Both the position numbers and the translations under genes were made by a program. Below, piece after piece: positions 1-8,189 of a stretch of DNA of 64,000 nucleotides (its first letter is position 1; each line of letters begins with the position of its first letter). Location: assembly GCA_004296455.1 (NCBI GenBank), contig AP018280.1:1550001-1614000 (forward strand), written 5' to 3'. Below the pieces are notes generated by a model. The model saw nothing but the letters and a program-made list of their open reading frames with translations. It ran no database searches and was not told the DNA's origin. Origin of the DNA: Calothrix sp. NIES-4101 (GTDB lineage: Bacteria > Cyanobacteriota > Cyanobacteriia > Cyanobacteriales > Nostocaceae).

Positions 1-681
1 ACCGGGATGAAAAAGATTATTGCTAACAGTTCTAGTTTACAAAGTCGGGAAGAGTTTAGAAATGTCAATAATTTGGGTGCAATTGATGTTTTAGCAGTTC
101 GCCTATGGTTGGATAGAAAAATACATATTCCTCGTCCTTCTAATGCCTGTTTTGGCTTTGATGATACGACTGGTTGGACTTTCTTTGATTTAAATGCTTT
201 ACATGACGAATATCGAGATGAACCGGGAACCGTTGTTGAGGTCGATTTTTATCACGCCAATCAATTTATCAATCTTGATAATGTAGAAATTATTGCAATT
301 GTGCAGAAATATCTAAAAACCTGTATTTCCGAATTTGGTAATGCCAAAGTTATAGATAGTAGTATCATTAGATTGCCACAAGCAGTTACTCATTTTGCAC
401 CAGGTAGCTATCGCAATATGTTGCCGGCACAAACAAGTTTTCAGAACATATTCATGAGTGGTGATTGGATTATTAATAGGCACGGTTCTTGGTCACAAGA
501 AAAAGCATTTGTCACAGGTTTAGAAGCTGCCAATTTAGTAATTACTAATTTAGGTGGAGGAGAATTGGCAAATATTTTACCTATTGAAGAAGACGAAAAG
601 CATATCCAAACATTACGTGATATTAACCGTGGCTTCAAGTTAATTGGAAAATCGATCTTGCCTAGCTTTTGGCTGCCTTAA
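1..681 (+). CDS. FAD-dependent amine-oxidase/desaturase-like protein, C-terminal part (5' end outside window)
   Basis: The reading frame is open from the first base, so the gene begins before the window; only about 226 C-terminal residues are seen. The segment near residues 130-175 (GSYRNMLP, then MSGDWI, then EKAFVTGLEAAN) is the C-terminal FAD-contacting part of the phytoene-desaturase/amine-oxidase flavoprotein fold, where the aspartate binds the FAD ribityl-phosphate and the following helix closes the site. The Rossmann motif that would define the subfamily lies outside, so the substrate cannot be named. A carotenoid- or isoprenoid-related oxidoreductase is the family expectation. It ends in a TAA stop at 679-681, with no clear terminator after it. 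Confidence 0.7.
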   Translation, partial: TGMKKIIANSSSLQSREEFRNVNNLGAIDVLAVRLWLDRKIHIPRPSNACFGFDDTTGWTFFDLNALHDEYRDEPGTVVEVDFYHANQFINLDNVEIIAIVQKYLKTCISEFGNAKVIDSSIIRLPQAVTHFAPGSYRNMLPAQTSFQNIFMSGDWIINRHGSWSQEKAFVTGLEAANLVITNLGGGELANILPIEEDEKHIQTLRDINRGFKLIGKSILPSFWLP

Positions 682-704
682 GTATTGTGATTAGATTAAT
701 ATTT

Positions 705-887
705 CTACACATAAGGAAAGTCAGTAGCCAATTCTTGATCGCGAAACAAATCTTTAATGACATCTTTGTAACTTTTCTGATCAATAACTGGGAAATATAA
801 CAAGATGGAAATGAAGAAGAGGAATTTTTTTCCTAGTACAGGTCGGCGGAAATAAACCAACCATTGCAAATAGACAAAAAGCTTGTT
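705..887 (-). pseudogene. Possible 3' remnant of an unknown membrane-associated gene
   Basis: On the minus strand a stop-to-stop frame of 60 codons reads like real protein: an aromatic membrane-like stretch (KKFLFFISILLYFPVID) followed by a charged tail (KDVIKDLFRDQELATDFPYV) and a TAG stop. There is no convincing start codon at its head; it begins directly after an in-frame TAA. It lies convergent with the upstream flavoprotein gene in an otherwise empty spacer. I read it as the surviving end of a decayed gene, but chance is possible. I do not recognise the family. Confidence 0.3.
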
Positions 888-981
888 TTATGGGCTTTAT
901 TCCTTCTGCCTCCTGCCTTCACGTACTAGTCCTAATTTTTTATTTTCTATCTATATATAGCTATATCGTTGGAGATGACAA

Positions 982-1434
982 ATGCAAGCAATGATAGTAC
1001 GAATGAATTTACTGATGGCAACAGGTGCGATCGCAATTTTATTTGCGGGCTGTGGACCTAGTAAAGTGGCACAATGTAACGAAATAGTCAAAGTTGCCAA
1101 TCAAGCGGCAACAGTAGGACAGGAATTTGCAGCCGTCTCTCAATCTAAAGACTCGGGGAAAGCCGCTCAATCTTTTACCGAAGCAGCTAATAAAATTGAT
1201 AAACTCAGCAAAGATATGCAAGCTCTGGAAATCAAAGATGAAAAATTACAAGGTTTCCAAGGGCGTTTTGTGAAGATGTATCAGGATACTAACAAAGGTT
1301 TACGGGATGGGGCAGTTGCGCTTCAGAAAAAAAATCTCCCAGCAATAAATAAGGCTTTACAGGGAATTAAAGCAGGAGCCAGCCAGGAAAGTTCGTTGGT
1401 AAGTGAAGTTAATAGCTACTGCTCTGGGAAATAA
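982..1434 (+). CDS. Putative lipoprotein of unknown function
   Basis: A 150-residue protein with a lipoprotein signal: basic start, hydrophobic stretch (LLMATGAIAILFAGC) and a lipobox ending at Cys24, so it is probably lipid-anchored at the plasma membrane facing the periplasm. The mature part is mostly helical, rich in Lys, Ala and Gln, with no catalytic motif; residues 36-130 look like a helical bundle. A GGAG sequence lies 7-10 bases upstream of the start (970-973). The second ATG (residue 4) and the Met at residue 8 are alternative starts. It stands alone between a flavoprotein gene and a convergent ndhD. Conserved lipoproteins of this type are common in cyanobacteria, but I cannot assign a role. 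Confidence 0.75.
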   Translation: MQAMIVRMNLLMATGAIAILFAGCGPSKVAQCNEIVKVANQAATVGQEFAAVSQSKDSGKAAQSFTEAANKIDKLSKDMQALEIKDEKLQGFQGRFVKMYQDTNKGLRDGAVALQKKNLPAINKALQGIKAGASQESSLVSEVNSYCSGK

Positions 1435-1548
1435 TATCCAGTTAGGTTAAGGGTTGTCGTTTAGATTAACGCGAAGACGTGAGAAGCGGGGACGCAAAGA
1501 AAGATTAATGATACTGATGATCCAAACTTGATATAATTCCAAAATTAC

Positions 1549-1584
1549 CAAAAATTTAGGGGACGATCGCGCGATCATCCCCTT
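1549..1584 (-). terminator. Rho-independent-like terminator of ndhD
   Basis: A GC-rich inverted repeat (AGGGGACGATCGC / GCGATCATCCCCT, one mismatch) lies 46 bases past the ndhD stop. Read on the minus strand, the stem is followed by an AAATTTTT run, the expected order for termination of ndhD. The stem centre contains overlapping CGATCG palindromes. Confidence 0.6.
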
Positions 1585-1629
1585 ACACCACTGGTATTTG
1601 ATATTCTGACTAACTAGCTGCACGAGTCT

Positions 1630-3234
1630 TTATTTGATTAACTCAGCAACGTTTGCATTTGCCAAAGTTGGCGCGGAAAATACTTGAGAGTACAAGCTCA
1701 CAGGCTGTTTTCCTGCAAATACAGGAAGTGCTTCCCGGGCATGTTCAGCAAGTTCTACAGTCTTGACATCATAGGCTTGGGTAATTACTTTCGGATACAA
1801 ACCGATACCGATGATGGGAATTAACAAACATGCGGTGATAAACAATTCGCGAGGTTTGATATCTTGAACAAATTCATCGAGATGTAATTCTTCGCTTTGT
1901 TTACCGTAGAATACTTGACGCAACATCGAGAGTAAGTAAATCGGAGTCAAGATAACACCAACTGCACTCAAGAAGACAACTACAATTTTGAAGCTAGAAC
2001 TGTAAACATCGCTGGTGGAGATACCCAAGAAAATCATCAACTCACCCACGAAACCACTCATACCTGGTAGAGCTAAAGAAGCCATTGAACCAGCAGTAAA
2101 GAGGGCAAATGTGCGAGGCATTACTTTTGCCATACCACCCATTTTGTCCATCATTAAGGTGTGGGTACGTTCGTAAGTGACACCAGAGAGGAAGAACAAA
2201 GCTGCGGCAATTAAACCGTGGGAAACCATTTGCAGAACCGCACCGCTAATACCCAATTCGGTATAGGAAGCGATACCAATCAATACAAACCCCATGTGAG
2301 CGATGGAAGAATAAGCCAAACGACGTTTGAGGTTGGTTTGAGCAAAGGCGCAACATGCACCGTAAATAATGTTAACTACACCCAGAACTGCCAAGATAGG
2401 AGCAAAGTAAACGTGAGCATTGGGTAGCATTTCCATATTGAAGCGGATTAATGCATAACCACCCATTTTCAACAACACACCAGCCAAAATCATCGAACCA
2501 GGCGCAGGTGCTTCACCATGTGCATCAGGAAGCCAAGTATGGAAAGGGAAGATAGAGAGTTTTACGCCGTAAGCAATTAAAAAAGCAGTGTAAAGAGCTA
2601 ATTCTAGAGCAAGGGGATATTCCTTCAGTCCAAGTTCTACCATATCGAAGGTGAAGGTATCGCCCGAAAAAGCCATTCCTAAACCAGCTATCAAAATAAA
2701 TATAGAAGCTGCTGCTGTGTACAGGATGAATTTAGTTGCGGCGTAGCGACGTTTTGCACCACCCCAAATAGAAATTAATAGATATACAGGAACCAACTCA
2801 ACTTCCCACATGAGGAAGAACAACAGCATATCTTGGGCTGTAAATACCCCAATTTGAGCGCTGTACATTAACAGCATCATTGCATAAAATAATCGCGGCT
2901 TGTTCGTAACCTTCCAAGCCGCGAATACTGCGAGTGTATTTATGAGTCCAGTTAACAATACTAGGGGCATTGAGATGCCATCAACCGCTAGTGACCAATT
3001 TAAGCCTAATTGAGGAACCCAAGCATATTTCTCGACAAGTTGGAAGCCAGAGTTTTGAAAATCGTAGTTGTGCCAGAAGGCGACAATCATTAGAGCAAAA
3101 TCTGCGATCGCAACTCCCAAAGTGTACCACCGGATGGTTTTACCTTCTTTATCAGGGAGGAAGGGTATCGCCATTGCCGCAACTGCCGGTAAGGCAATCA
3201 TGGCACTCAGCCAAGGAAAATCAAAAGTACTCAT
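1630..3234 (-). CDS. ndhD: NAD(P)H-quinone oxidoreductase subunit 4 (NdhD)
   Basis: Antiporter-like membrane subunit of thylakoid NDH-1, which passes electrons from reduced ferredoxin to plastoquinone and pumps protons. The protein is about 534 residues with about 14 hydrophobic segments. The family signatures are clear: the transmembrane glutamate in MWEVELVP (about residue 144), the lysine in AYGVKLS, and [14 protein letters not shown] near residue 235. I chose the ATG at 3234 (MSTFDF); an in-frame TTG nine bases upstream would add three residues. It is the respiratory/cyclic-flow type (NdhD1/D2-like) and clearly different from the CO2-uptake NdhD at 39-41 kb, but I cannot number the paralogue. 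It is monocistronic here, with a hairpin terminator downstream. Confidence 0.92.
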   Translation of the reverse strand: MSTFDFPWLSAMIALPAVAAMAIPFLPDKEGKTIRWYTLGVAIADFALMIVAFWHNYDFQNSGFQLVEKYAWVPQLGLNWSLAVDGISMPLVLLTGLINTLAVFAAWKVTNKPRLFYAMMLLMYSAQIGVFTAQDMLLFFLMWEVELVPVYLLISIWGGAKRRYAATKFILYTAAASIFILIAGLGMAFSGDTFTFDMVELGLKEYPLALELALYTAFLIAYGVKLSIFPFHTWLPDAHGEAPAPGSMILAGVLLKMGGYALIRFNMEMLPNAHVYFAPILAVLGVVNIIYGACCAFAQTNLKRRLAYSSIAHMGFVLIGIASYTELGISGAVLQMVSHGLIAAALFFLSGVTYERTHTLMMDKMGGMAKVMPRTFALFTAGSMASLALPGMSGFVGELMIFLGISTSDVYSSSFKIVVVFLSAVGVILTPIYLLSMLRQVFYGKQSEELHLDEFVQDIKPRELFITACLLIPIIGIGLYPKVITQAYDVKTVELAEHAREALPVFAGKQPVSLYSQVFSAPTLANANVAELIK

Positions 3235-3618
3235 CACTGACAATCGTTTTTATTTCACATTTGTTTACATTGTATTAACCATTGTTTACTTTTGTAAACG
3301 TAAGAAATCCCTATAAAGTTGGATTTTGGTTAAATAAAGTAATAAATACTTATTGGCATTGAGGCAAATCCATTCTATTCACAAAGTTTTGCGAAGTCAA
3401 TTGGAATATTTACTACATAATTTCTTTATATGTCTTTACAATCTGGATAACTAGGGGGTATAACCCCTCGGCATGTATACCGACATGCAAATATGCTGTC
3501 AGAAGGAGTATGGAAATATCCTTTCCGCGTCTTCTGACAATTACCAAAGCTCTAAACTACTTTTGACAAAGTCGGTAACAAATAACGCTAGCAAGTAGGT
3601 TTCTAGGATTGAAATGTC
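3235..3618. other. Non-coding spacer with three consecutive hairpins
   Basis: There is no gene between ndhD and the thrB-linked gene. The spacer holds three adjacent inverted repeats: AGGGG/CCCCT at 3453-3468, GCATGT/ACATGC at 3471-3488, and TGTCAGAAG/CTTCTGACA at 3497-3539. None is followed by a T-run, so simple terminators are unlikely. The rest is AT-rich 5' region of ndhD. Confidence 0.5.
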
Positions 3619-4125
3619 CTAAACAATGCGATTGACAATTGTCCAAACATCCCCATCAGAACGGATGTAAGGCACAGAAATTGTTTTAAAGCCAGTAATA
3701 AAGGGTTTGTAATAGACTTGCCAGTAAAGGGGACTGAGTTCATCCGCACAGTATTTGAGATTGCGGATTTCGGCTGCTAGTTCCGCCGCTAATATATTAA
3801 TGCGCTCGGCATGGATTTGGGCTTGGTTGCGGGCTGCTTCCAGTTGTTCCTGCTGTAATGCCCGTTGGACTTTAGCTGGAAGACGTTTTAATTGAGCTTG
3901 CTTTTGCTTTAGCTGCATTTCCAAAGCAGCGATCGCATCATCAATCCCTTTGGCTTCAGCAGCGAGTTCGGGATTATTTCTGGCTTGTTGACGGTAAGCT
4001 GTAACAATATTTTGGGGTGAGTCATCACTCACATTGAATGTAACGGATTTGAGGGCGCTACGTTCTTCCCGCAAAGCTTCGATTTCGGCTTTGAGTGCGT
4101 TAATTTCTGCTGGGATTTGTTCCAC
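3619..4125 (-). CDS. Conserved coiled-coil protein of unknown function, thrB-linked
   Basis: A 168-residue soluble protein. Residues 1-30 and 70-140 are charged heptad-rich helices (EINALKAEIEALREERSAL; many Ala, Glu, Gln and Leu), predicting coiled coils. The C-terminus (about 140-168) is aromatic and conserved-looking (YWQVYYKPF, then YIRSDGDVWTIVNRIV). The start is a GTG three bases after the thrB stop, so the two genes are surely cotranscribed and possibly translationally coupled. No enzymatic motif is seen. It may be a cyanobacterial helper or structural protein, but the link to threonine synthesis rests only on gene order. Confidence 0.75.
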   Translation of the reverse strand: MEQIPAEINALKAEIEALREERSALKSVTFNVSDDSPQNIVTAYRQQARNNPELAAEAKGIDDAIAALEMQLKQKQAQLKRLPAKVQRALQQEQLEAARNQAQIHAERINILAAELAAEIRNLKYCADELSPLYWQVYYKPFITGFKTISVPYIRSDGDVWTIVNRIV

Positions 4126-4128
4126 GAT

Positions 4129-5061
4129 TTATTCCCCACTCCCTTTAATTACCTTGGCACCATGAGTATCGATCGCCAGCGATCGCACTTCGGCTTTAAC
4201 ACCTAATTCTTGCCAAGCTGATGCCATTGCTACTACAACATCCACGGCATGTATTGTATCAGTTAATGCTAGCAAGGTTGGGCCTGCTCCACTAATTACC
4301 ATCCCTAAAGCACCCGCAGAAATTGCGGCAGAGCAAACATTTTCATATCCTTGAATCAGTGATTTTCTGTAGGGTTGATGTAACTTATCTTGCAAAGCAG
4401 CTTGTAACCAATTTTGTTTACCTGTTTCCAAACCGCGTAATAACAAACCGAGGTGAGAAATATTGAAAATTGCATCAGCACGGCTAATTTCCTTTGGCAG
4501 TACCCGTCTGGCTTCGGCAGTGGATAGTTCAAAGTCAGGAATTGCCACCACTGGGACAATACTTTCATGCCACGGAATATCGCAAATTTCCCAACCAGCA
4601 ACACCAGTAGCAGCTAAACGACAACCACCAATTAAAGCAGGGACAACATTATCAGGATGTCCTTCCATTTCTATCGCTAAATCCATTACCTCAACCTGAC
4701 TCAAAGGTTCCCCAGCGAGAACATTTGCGCCAACTAACCCCCCCACAATAGCAGTTGCTGAACTTCCTAAACCTCTGGCTAGGGGTACAGCTAAACCAAT
4801 TTCGATTTTTACAGGTGGGGGATTTTTTCCTAAGTGACTATACAGCTTGACAAAGGCTTCGTAAAGGAGATTATCTTGAATATTCGTATTTACTCGCTCC
4901 GCTTCTTTGCCAGTGACTATAATCTCTGTTTCCCCATCACTGAGGAGAGTAAATTTAAACTGATTATATAAAGTGAAAGCTGCGCCAATGCAATCAAACC
5001 CTGCTCCTAAATTGGCAGTTGTAGCGGGAACGGTGACAGTAATGGAAGAAGTAACAGACAT
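4129..5061 (-). CDS. thrB: Homoserine kinase
   Basis: Phosphorylates L-homoserine with ATP to O-phosphohomoserine, the step before threonine synthase. It is a cytosolic GHMP kinase of about 310 residues, the usual size. Visible motifs are the N-terminal substrate motif PATTANLGAGFDCIG (from about residue 12), the GHMP phosphate loop PLARGLGSSAT (about 93-103), and the C-terminal glycine-rich GMVISGAGPTLLAL. I prefer the ATG at 5061 over a GTG six bases upstream. It is followed after 3 bp by a coiled-coil gene. A 222-bp spacer separates it from the divergent CHAT gene. Confidence 0.95.
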   Translation of the reverse strand: MSVTSSITVTVPATTANLGAGFDCIGAAFTLYNQFKFTLLSDGETEIIVTGKEAERVNTNIQDNLLYEAFVKLYSHLGKNPPPVKIEIGLAVPLARGLGSSATAIVGGLVGANVLAGEPLSQVEVMDLAIEMEGHPDNVVPALIGGCRLAATGVAGWEICDIPWHESIVPVVAIPDFELSTAEARRVLPKEISRADAIFNISHLGLLLRGLETGKQNWLQAALQDKLHQPYRKSLIQGYENVCSAAISAGALGMVISGAGPTLLALTDTIHAVDVVVAMASAWQELGVKAEVRSLAIDTHGAKVIKGSGE

Positions 5062-5241
5062 CTGCACACAATAGCTAATCGATCGTTTAGCATCTCATGG
5101 ATGGGGGACATTTGGCGATCGAATTTTTGGGAAAGGGGGAAATGTAGAGATAGCCGGAGTCACAAAAAAATCAACTTCAGCATTGTGATATTTTTGTATT
5201 ACTTCTTCATAGAATTTACATAAATTTGAAAGCGAAAAAAG

Positions 5242-5271
5242 TTACACTGATACTTGTTATCAGTAGTGTAA
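5242..5271. promoter_or_regulatory. Inverted repeat in the CHAT gene leader
   Basis: ACTGATA-cttgt-TATCAGT is a perfect 7-bp inverted repeat extended by TTAC/GTAA across a 3-base bulge. It ends 12 bases before the CHAT start codon. It could be an operator or a leader hairpin limiting translation; I cannot tell which. Confidence 0.4.
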
Positions 5272-5283
5272 ATACTCGGTTGC

Positions 5284-5817
5284 ATGATTGGAAGTACTAA
5301 AAAAGGCAGAATTTTAATTCTTACAGCTAATCCAACAAGCACGAATAAACTACGTCTAGATGAAGAGGTTCGTGAAATTACGGAAGGGTTAAGAAGGTCA
5401 AAAGAACGCGAACAATTTACCATTGAGTCAAGATGGGCAGTACGTGCAGATGATATCCGTCGGGCAATATTGGATTTCGAGCCGCAAATTGTACATTTTA
5501 GTGGGCATGGTGAAAGAGAAGGTGAGTTGGTTTTTGAAGATGCTGCTGGAAACGCTAAAGCTGTAACCCCAGAAGCTTTAGCTGGGCTGTTTGAATTGTT
5601 TACAAACGAAGTTAAGTGTGTAGTAATCAACGCTTGCTATTCCCATAAACAAGCAGATGCGATCACTCAACATATTGATTATGTAATTGGAATGAAACAG
5701 GCAATTGGGGATAAAGCTGCTATTAAATATGCTATTGGCTTTTATGATGCTCTTGGTGCAGGACGAACAATTGAGATAGCCCACAAATTTGGTGTTAATG
5801 CAATCCAGTTAGAGTAG
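5284..5817 (+). CDS. CHAT-domain caspase-like protease fragment (5' half of the split gene)
   Basis: A 177-residue stand-alone CHAT domain. The start resembles the first strand of the fold (GRILILTANPTST), the catalytic histidine lies in HFSGHG (His75) and the catalytic cysteine in NACYS (Cys118), so the protease dyad is intact. The last native codons encode QL and the first two bases of a Glu codon; the insertion element supplies the third base, then TAG at once (5815-5817). The product thus loses its linker and TIR domain but keeps a complete-looking CHAT core. CHAT proteases act as effectors that cleave partner proteins on activation. Whether this truncated form still folds or is controlled is unknown. 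Confidence 0.8.
   Translation: MIGSTKKGRILILTANPTSTNKLRLDEEVREITEGLRRSKEREQFTIESRWAVRADDIRRAILDFEPQIVHFSGHGEREGELVFEDAAGNAKAVTPEALAGLFELFTNEVKCVVINACYSHKQADAITQHIDYVIGMKQAIGDKAAIKYAIGFYDALGAGRTIEIAHKFGVNAIQLE
5806..5813. repeat. Left target-site duplication (CAGTTAGA)
   Basis: The 8-bp copy abuts the left end of the element; the identical copy is at 7492-7499. An 8-bp duplication is the hallmark of IS66-family transposition. Confidence 0.93.
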
Positions 5818-5830
5818 TTTTTCACTCTCC
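5814..5830. repeat. Left terminal inverted repeat of the IS66 element
   Basis: GTAGTTTTTCACTCTCC, matching the complement of the right end except at one base. Its first four bases create the TAG stop that ends the CHAT half. Confidence 0.9.
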
Positions 5831-5845
5831 TGCATCAAAAAAGGA

Positions 5846-7405
5846 TTAAGAAGCAACAGGAATGGGGGGATGTTTTATACCTTTACGAGCCTGAGTAAGA
5901 ACCATTGCAATATAACCCCAAGGATCAACTTTTCTGAGACGACAAGTTTCAATGACACTCAAAACAGAGCAGTAAGCTAAACTGCCTTCAGTAGTGCGAG
6001 TACCATAGCTAATACGTCGAGCAATAACGGCATGTCGTAAAGCCCGTTCAGCCTCATTATTGGTTGCTGGTAATTGCGGATGATAAAAACACGCAACCAC
6101 AGCGTCCCAATCAGCTAAAATTTCTTTTGCTAGAGCCTTTAACTTACTATGCTCTGCAAGCGTAGCCAATCGGCAGACTCTGTATAGGCGAGCGGGGTGT
6201 GAGTCTTTTTCATCTGTATCCCCGTCGCCGATAGCAAGTGTATGTATTAGTTCCCTCAGTTCCTCTAAAAGCCACTGCCCTAAATCCGCCACTTCTTTAT
6301 CTACTGCTTCGGTCAAAGCGATCGCTTTACGAATCAGATGAGCTAAACAATGTTGGCGTTTTGGGTAATGACTGTAGGCTCCATACCCATCAGTTACTAA
6401 CCATCCCACAAATGCATCACTGATCAACCGCAGTAATTCTTCTTGACGACGACTACCGATGTGGTAAACGGCAATTGTTTTCGTAATCGCTACCCATAAC
6501 CACCGATATTTCCCTTTCTCATACCAGGGTGTTTCATCAAGGTGGATTATTTCTGACGATTGCAATTGTTCAATTAATTCCTCAACGACTGGGGAACAAG
6601 CTATTCCTACCTCTCGAATACATCTGTCGATTGTTCCGACTGACAGCGATACACCTACCCAATCGTTCAATAACTCTCTTATTTTCGGTCGGGACATACG
6701 GTATCGTATTGCAACAGAAGCAATAAACGTTGCCAGCATCGGACCGACAAGTCCATACTCCTGCAAGCTTAAATCTCTGCTTCTTCCTTCAACTACCGAA
6801 ACATACCCGACTAAAGGCTTTTCTTTTGTTTGGTGTCCACAGGTGCAAGTCGCCTGATAGTAATGATGAAGCGTACACTTTACCTCAATTCCAGACTCTA
6901 ATTTTTCCAGTTCCAATACGTAATAGCCCATGTGGGGTTTTGCTTGTTGGTCTATTTCTAATCCACTGTTACACGATGCACAAGTTTTTGGGTAATGGGA
7001 TATGGTTTGGTTTGGCACTAAGGGTGCTGTCCGCCATATCCCCTTAGCCCCTGGTTGTTTTCCCGGCTTTTTTAGAGCGAATCCCTTACTTTTTGGTTTT
7101 TCCCTGGATTCGGAAACAACCTTATCTTCTTGCTTTGGTTCTGTTTGTGATTCTGAGTGCGGTGTTTGTTCTTCTTGGTGTAACCCTGATTTTTCCTTAC
7201 TTTTGAATTGGTCTGATGATGGGGGTAAGGAACTATTGCTCGAATTTTGCTCTAATTTTTCTAGTTGCTCGACTGCTAGTTTATGAAGATTTCCCGCAAC
7301 TTCCACCAATTTCTGCTTGTCCAGAGATTGGAAGTAGTCCCGGTTCATTTGTGCTAAGTCTTCTTTACTCAGTCGGTTCATGAGCTTTTGGTTTGCATTG
7401 CACAA
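5846..7405 (-). CDS. IS66 family transposase
   Basis: A 519-residue DDE transposase. From the N-terminus: a helical leucine-rich segment (residues 25-60), a low-complexity charged linker (60-115), a zinc-ribbon-like region with CASC (142-145) and CTCG (187-190), a helix-turn-helix-like part (235-262), then the catalytic core with Asp290 (HLDETPW), Asp339 (VTDGYGAY) and Glu451 (NNEAERALR). All three acidic residues are present and the frame is intact, so the enzyme is probably active. The first codon is TTG at 7405; an ATG at 7381 is an equally good start. It catalyses movement of the surrounding element. Confidence 0.93.
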   Translation of the reverse strand: MCNANQKLMNRLSKEDLAQMNRDYFQSLDKQKLVEVAGNLHKLAVEQLEKLEQNSSNSSLPPSSDQFKSKEKSGLHQEEQTPHSESQTEPKQEDKVVSESREKPKSKGFALKKPGKQPGAKGIWRTAPLVPNQTISHYPKTCASCNSGLEIDQQAKPHMGYYVLELEKLESGIEVKCTLHHYYQATCTCGHQTKEKPLVGYVSVVEGRSRDLSLQEYGLVGPMLATFIASVAIRYRMSRPKIRELLNDWVGVSLSVGTIDRCIREVGIACSPVVEELIEQLQSSEIIHLDETPWYEKGKYRWLWVAITKTIAVYHIGSRRQEELLRLISDAFVGWLVTDGYGAYSHYPKRQHCLAHLIRKAIALTEAVDKEVADLGQWLLEELRELIHTLAIGDGDTDEKDSHPARLYRVCRLATLAEHSKLKALAKEILADWDAVVACFYHPQLPATNNEAERALRHAVIARRISYGTRTTEGSLAYCSVLSVIETCRLRKVDPWGYIAMVLTQARKGIKHPPIPVAS

Positions 7406-7474
7406 TGATTTTTTACATTACCATATGAACTACACCCCTAGTTTTACCTACACTGCAAACTCTTGTTTTAGGGG

Positions 7475-7491
7475 GGAAAGTGAAAAACTAC
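7475..7491. repeat. Right terminal inverted repeat of the IS66 element
   Basis: It pairs with 5814-5830 (16/17). It contains GTGAAAAACTAC, whose GTG is the apparent new start codon for the TIR half, preceded by the purine-rich AGGGGGGAAA. Confidence 0.9.
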
Positions 7492-8085
7492 CAGTTAGAA
7501 GGTATCCCCGAAGAATCGACACCAACTATTCATACTAGAAGCAACACTGATAGTATGAATAACACCAAATTTGCTGTACACAATGAAATTAGCTTAAATG
7601 CGCTTGGAAATAAGTTTGTGAATACTTCAAATGGAAATGCAGTTGAAATATTTTACTCGTATGCTCGTGAAGATGAAAAAATGCGAAATGACTTAGAAAA
7701 GCATCTGAGTCTTTTACAACGCCAAGGAATTATTACAGGCTGGCATGACCGTAAAATATTGCCTGGGAAAGAATGGAGTAATGAAATTGATATACATTTC
7801 AACACAGCAAAAGTTATCTTATTATTAGTTAGTCCTGATTTTATTGCTTCAAATTATTGCTGGGATATTGAAGTAGAAAAAGCTATGCAGCGTCATGATG
7901 CTAAAGAAGCGCGTGTAATTCCAATAATTTTGAGACCAACTGATTGGAAAAGTGCTCCATTTGCCAGACTACAAGCTCTTCCAAAAGATGGTAAGGCTGT
8001 AACTAAATGGGGAAACCGCGATGAAGCATTCGCCAACGTAGCACAAGGTATACGGGCAGCAGTCCAGGATATGATCAGCCCATAA
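7480..8085 (+). CDS. TIR-domain protein fragment (3' half of the split CHAT-TIR gene)
   Basis: 201 codons, of which the first four (M-K-N-Y) come from the insertion element. Residues 8-50 are the old linker; residues 53-200 form a TIR domain: AVEIFYSYAREDE (first strand and loop), HLSLLQRQGIITGWHDRKI, then SPDFIASNYCWDIEVEKA, in which Glu131 occupies the catalytic glutamate position of NAD-cleaving TIRs, and a Trp-rich end (DWKSAPF). A GTG start 3 bases after an AGGGGGG run within the element could let this half be translated alone. Bacterial TIR domains usually hydrolyse NAD or make cyclic ADP-ribose signals in defence. No promoter is proven. Confidence 0.75.
   Translation: MKNYQLEGIPEESTPTIHTRSNTDSMNNTKFAVHNEISLNALGNKFVNTSNGNAVEIFYSYAREDEKMRNDLEKHLSLLQRQGIITGWHDRKILPGKEWSNEIDIHFNTAKVILLLVSPDFIASNYCWDIEVEKAMQRHDAKEARVIPIILRPTDWKSAPFARLQALPKDGKAVTKWGNRDEAFANVAQGIRAAVQDMISP
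7492..7499. repeat. Right target-site duplication (CAGTTAGA)
   Basis: Identical to 5806-5813, directly abutting the right terminal repeat. Confidence 0.93.
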
Positions 8086-8139
8086 ATAAGTTTAGACTGG
8101 AAATTTATAAAATACTAGAAACTTTAAAAACAAAAGTTT

Positions 8140-8162
8140 ACGTAATACAAATAACATTACGT
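8140..8162. promoter_or_regulatory. Inverted repeat before the second TIR gene
   Basis: ACGTAAT and ATTACGT are a perfect 7-bp inverted repeat with a 9-base centre, 27 bases before the start codon. Spacing and position suit an operator, but this is inference. Confidence 0.35.
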
Positions 8163-8189
8163 GAAGTTTTTATTAATACATTTATTACA

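Larger units (their letters stand above)
5814..7491 (-). mobile_element. Complete IS66-family element, single-transposase type
   Basis: The element is 1678 bp, bounded by terminal inverted repeats (5814-5830 and 7475-7491) matching 16 of 17 positions, starting GTAGTTTTTCACT, and flanked by the duplication CAGTTAGA. It carries one transposase gene on the minus strand and lacks the accessory TnpA/TnpB genes of classical IS66, as in the simpler ISBst12-like branch. Perfect duplication and an intact transposase point to a recent insertion. It sits inside the CHAT-TIR gene in opposite orientation. Confidence 0.93.
5284..8085 (+). pseudogene. CHAT-TIR fusion gene interrupted by an IS66-type element
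   Basis: Joining bases 5284-5813 to 7500-8085 (removing the insertion element and one copy of its 8-bp duplication) gives 1116 bases, one open frame of 371 codons plus stop with no frameshift. The restored junction reads ...NAIQLEGIPEESTP..., a smooth linker between the two domains. The ancestral protein was therefore an N-terminal CHAT caspase-like protease (about residues 1-172) joined to a C-terminal TIR domain (about 230-370). Such fusions belong to conflict and cell-suicide protein families in multicellular cyanobacteria. The separate halves are described in their own entries. The reconstruction is seen directly; the function is inferred. Confidence 0.85.

Noticed and set aside
5284-5817. 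Reading the CHAT protein as a naturally short stand-alone protease
   Set aside because: The exact 8-bp duplication and in-frame rejoining show that it was part of a longer protein.
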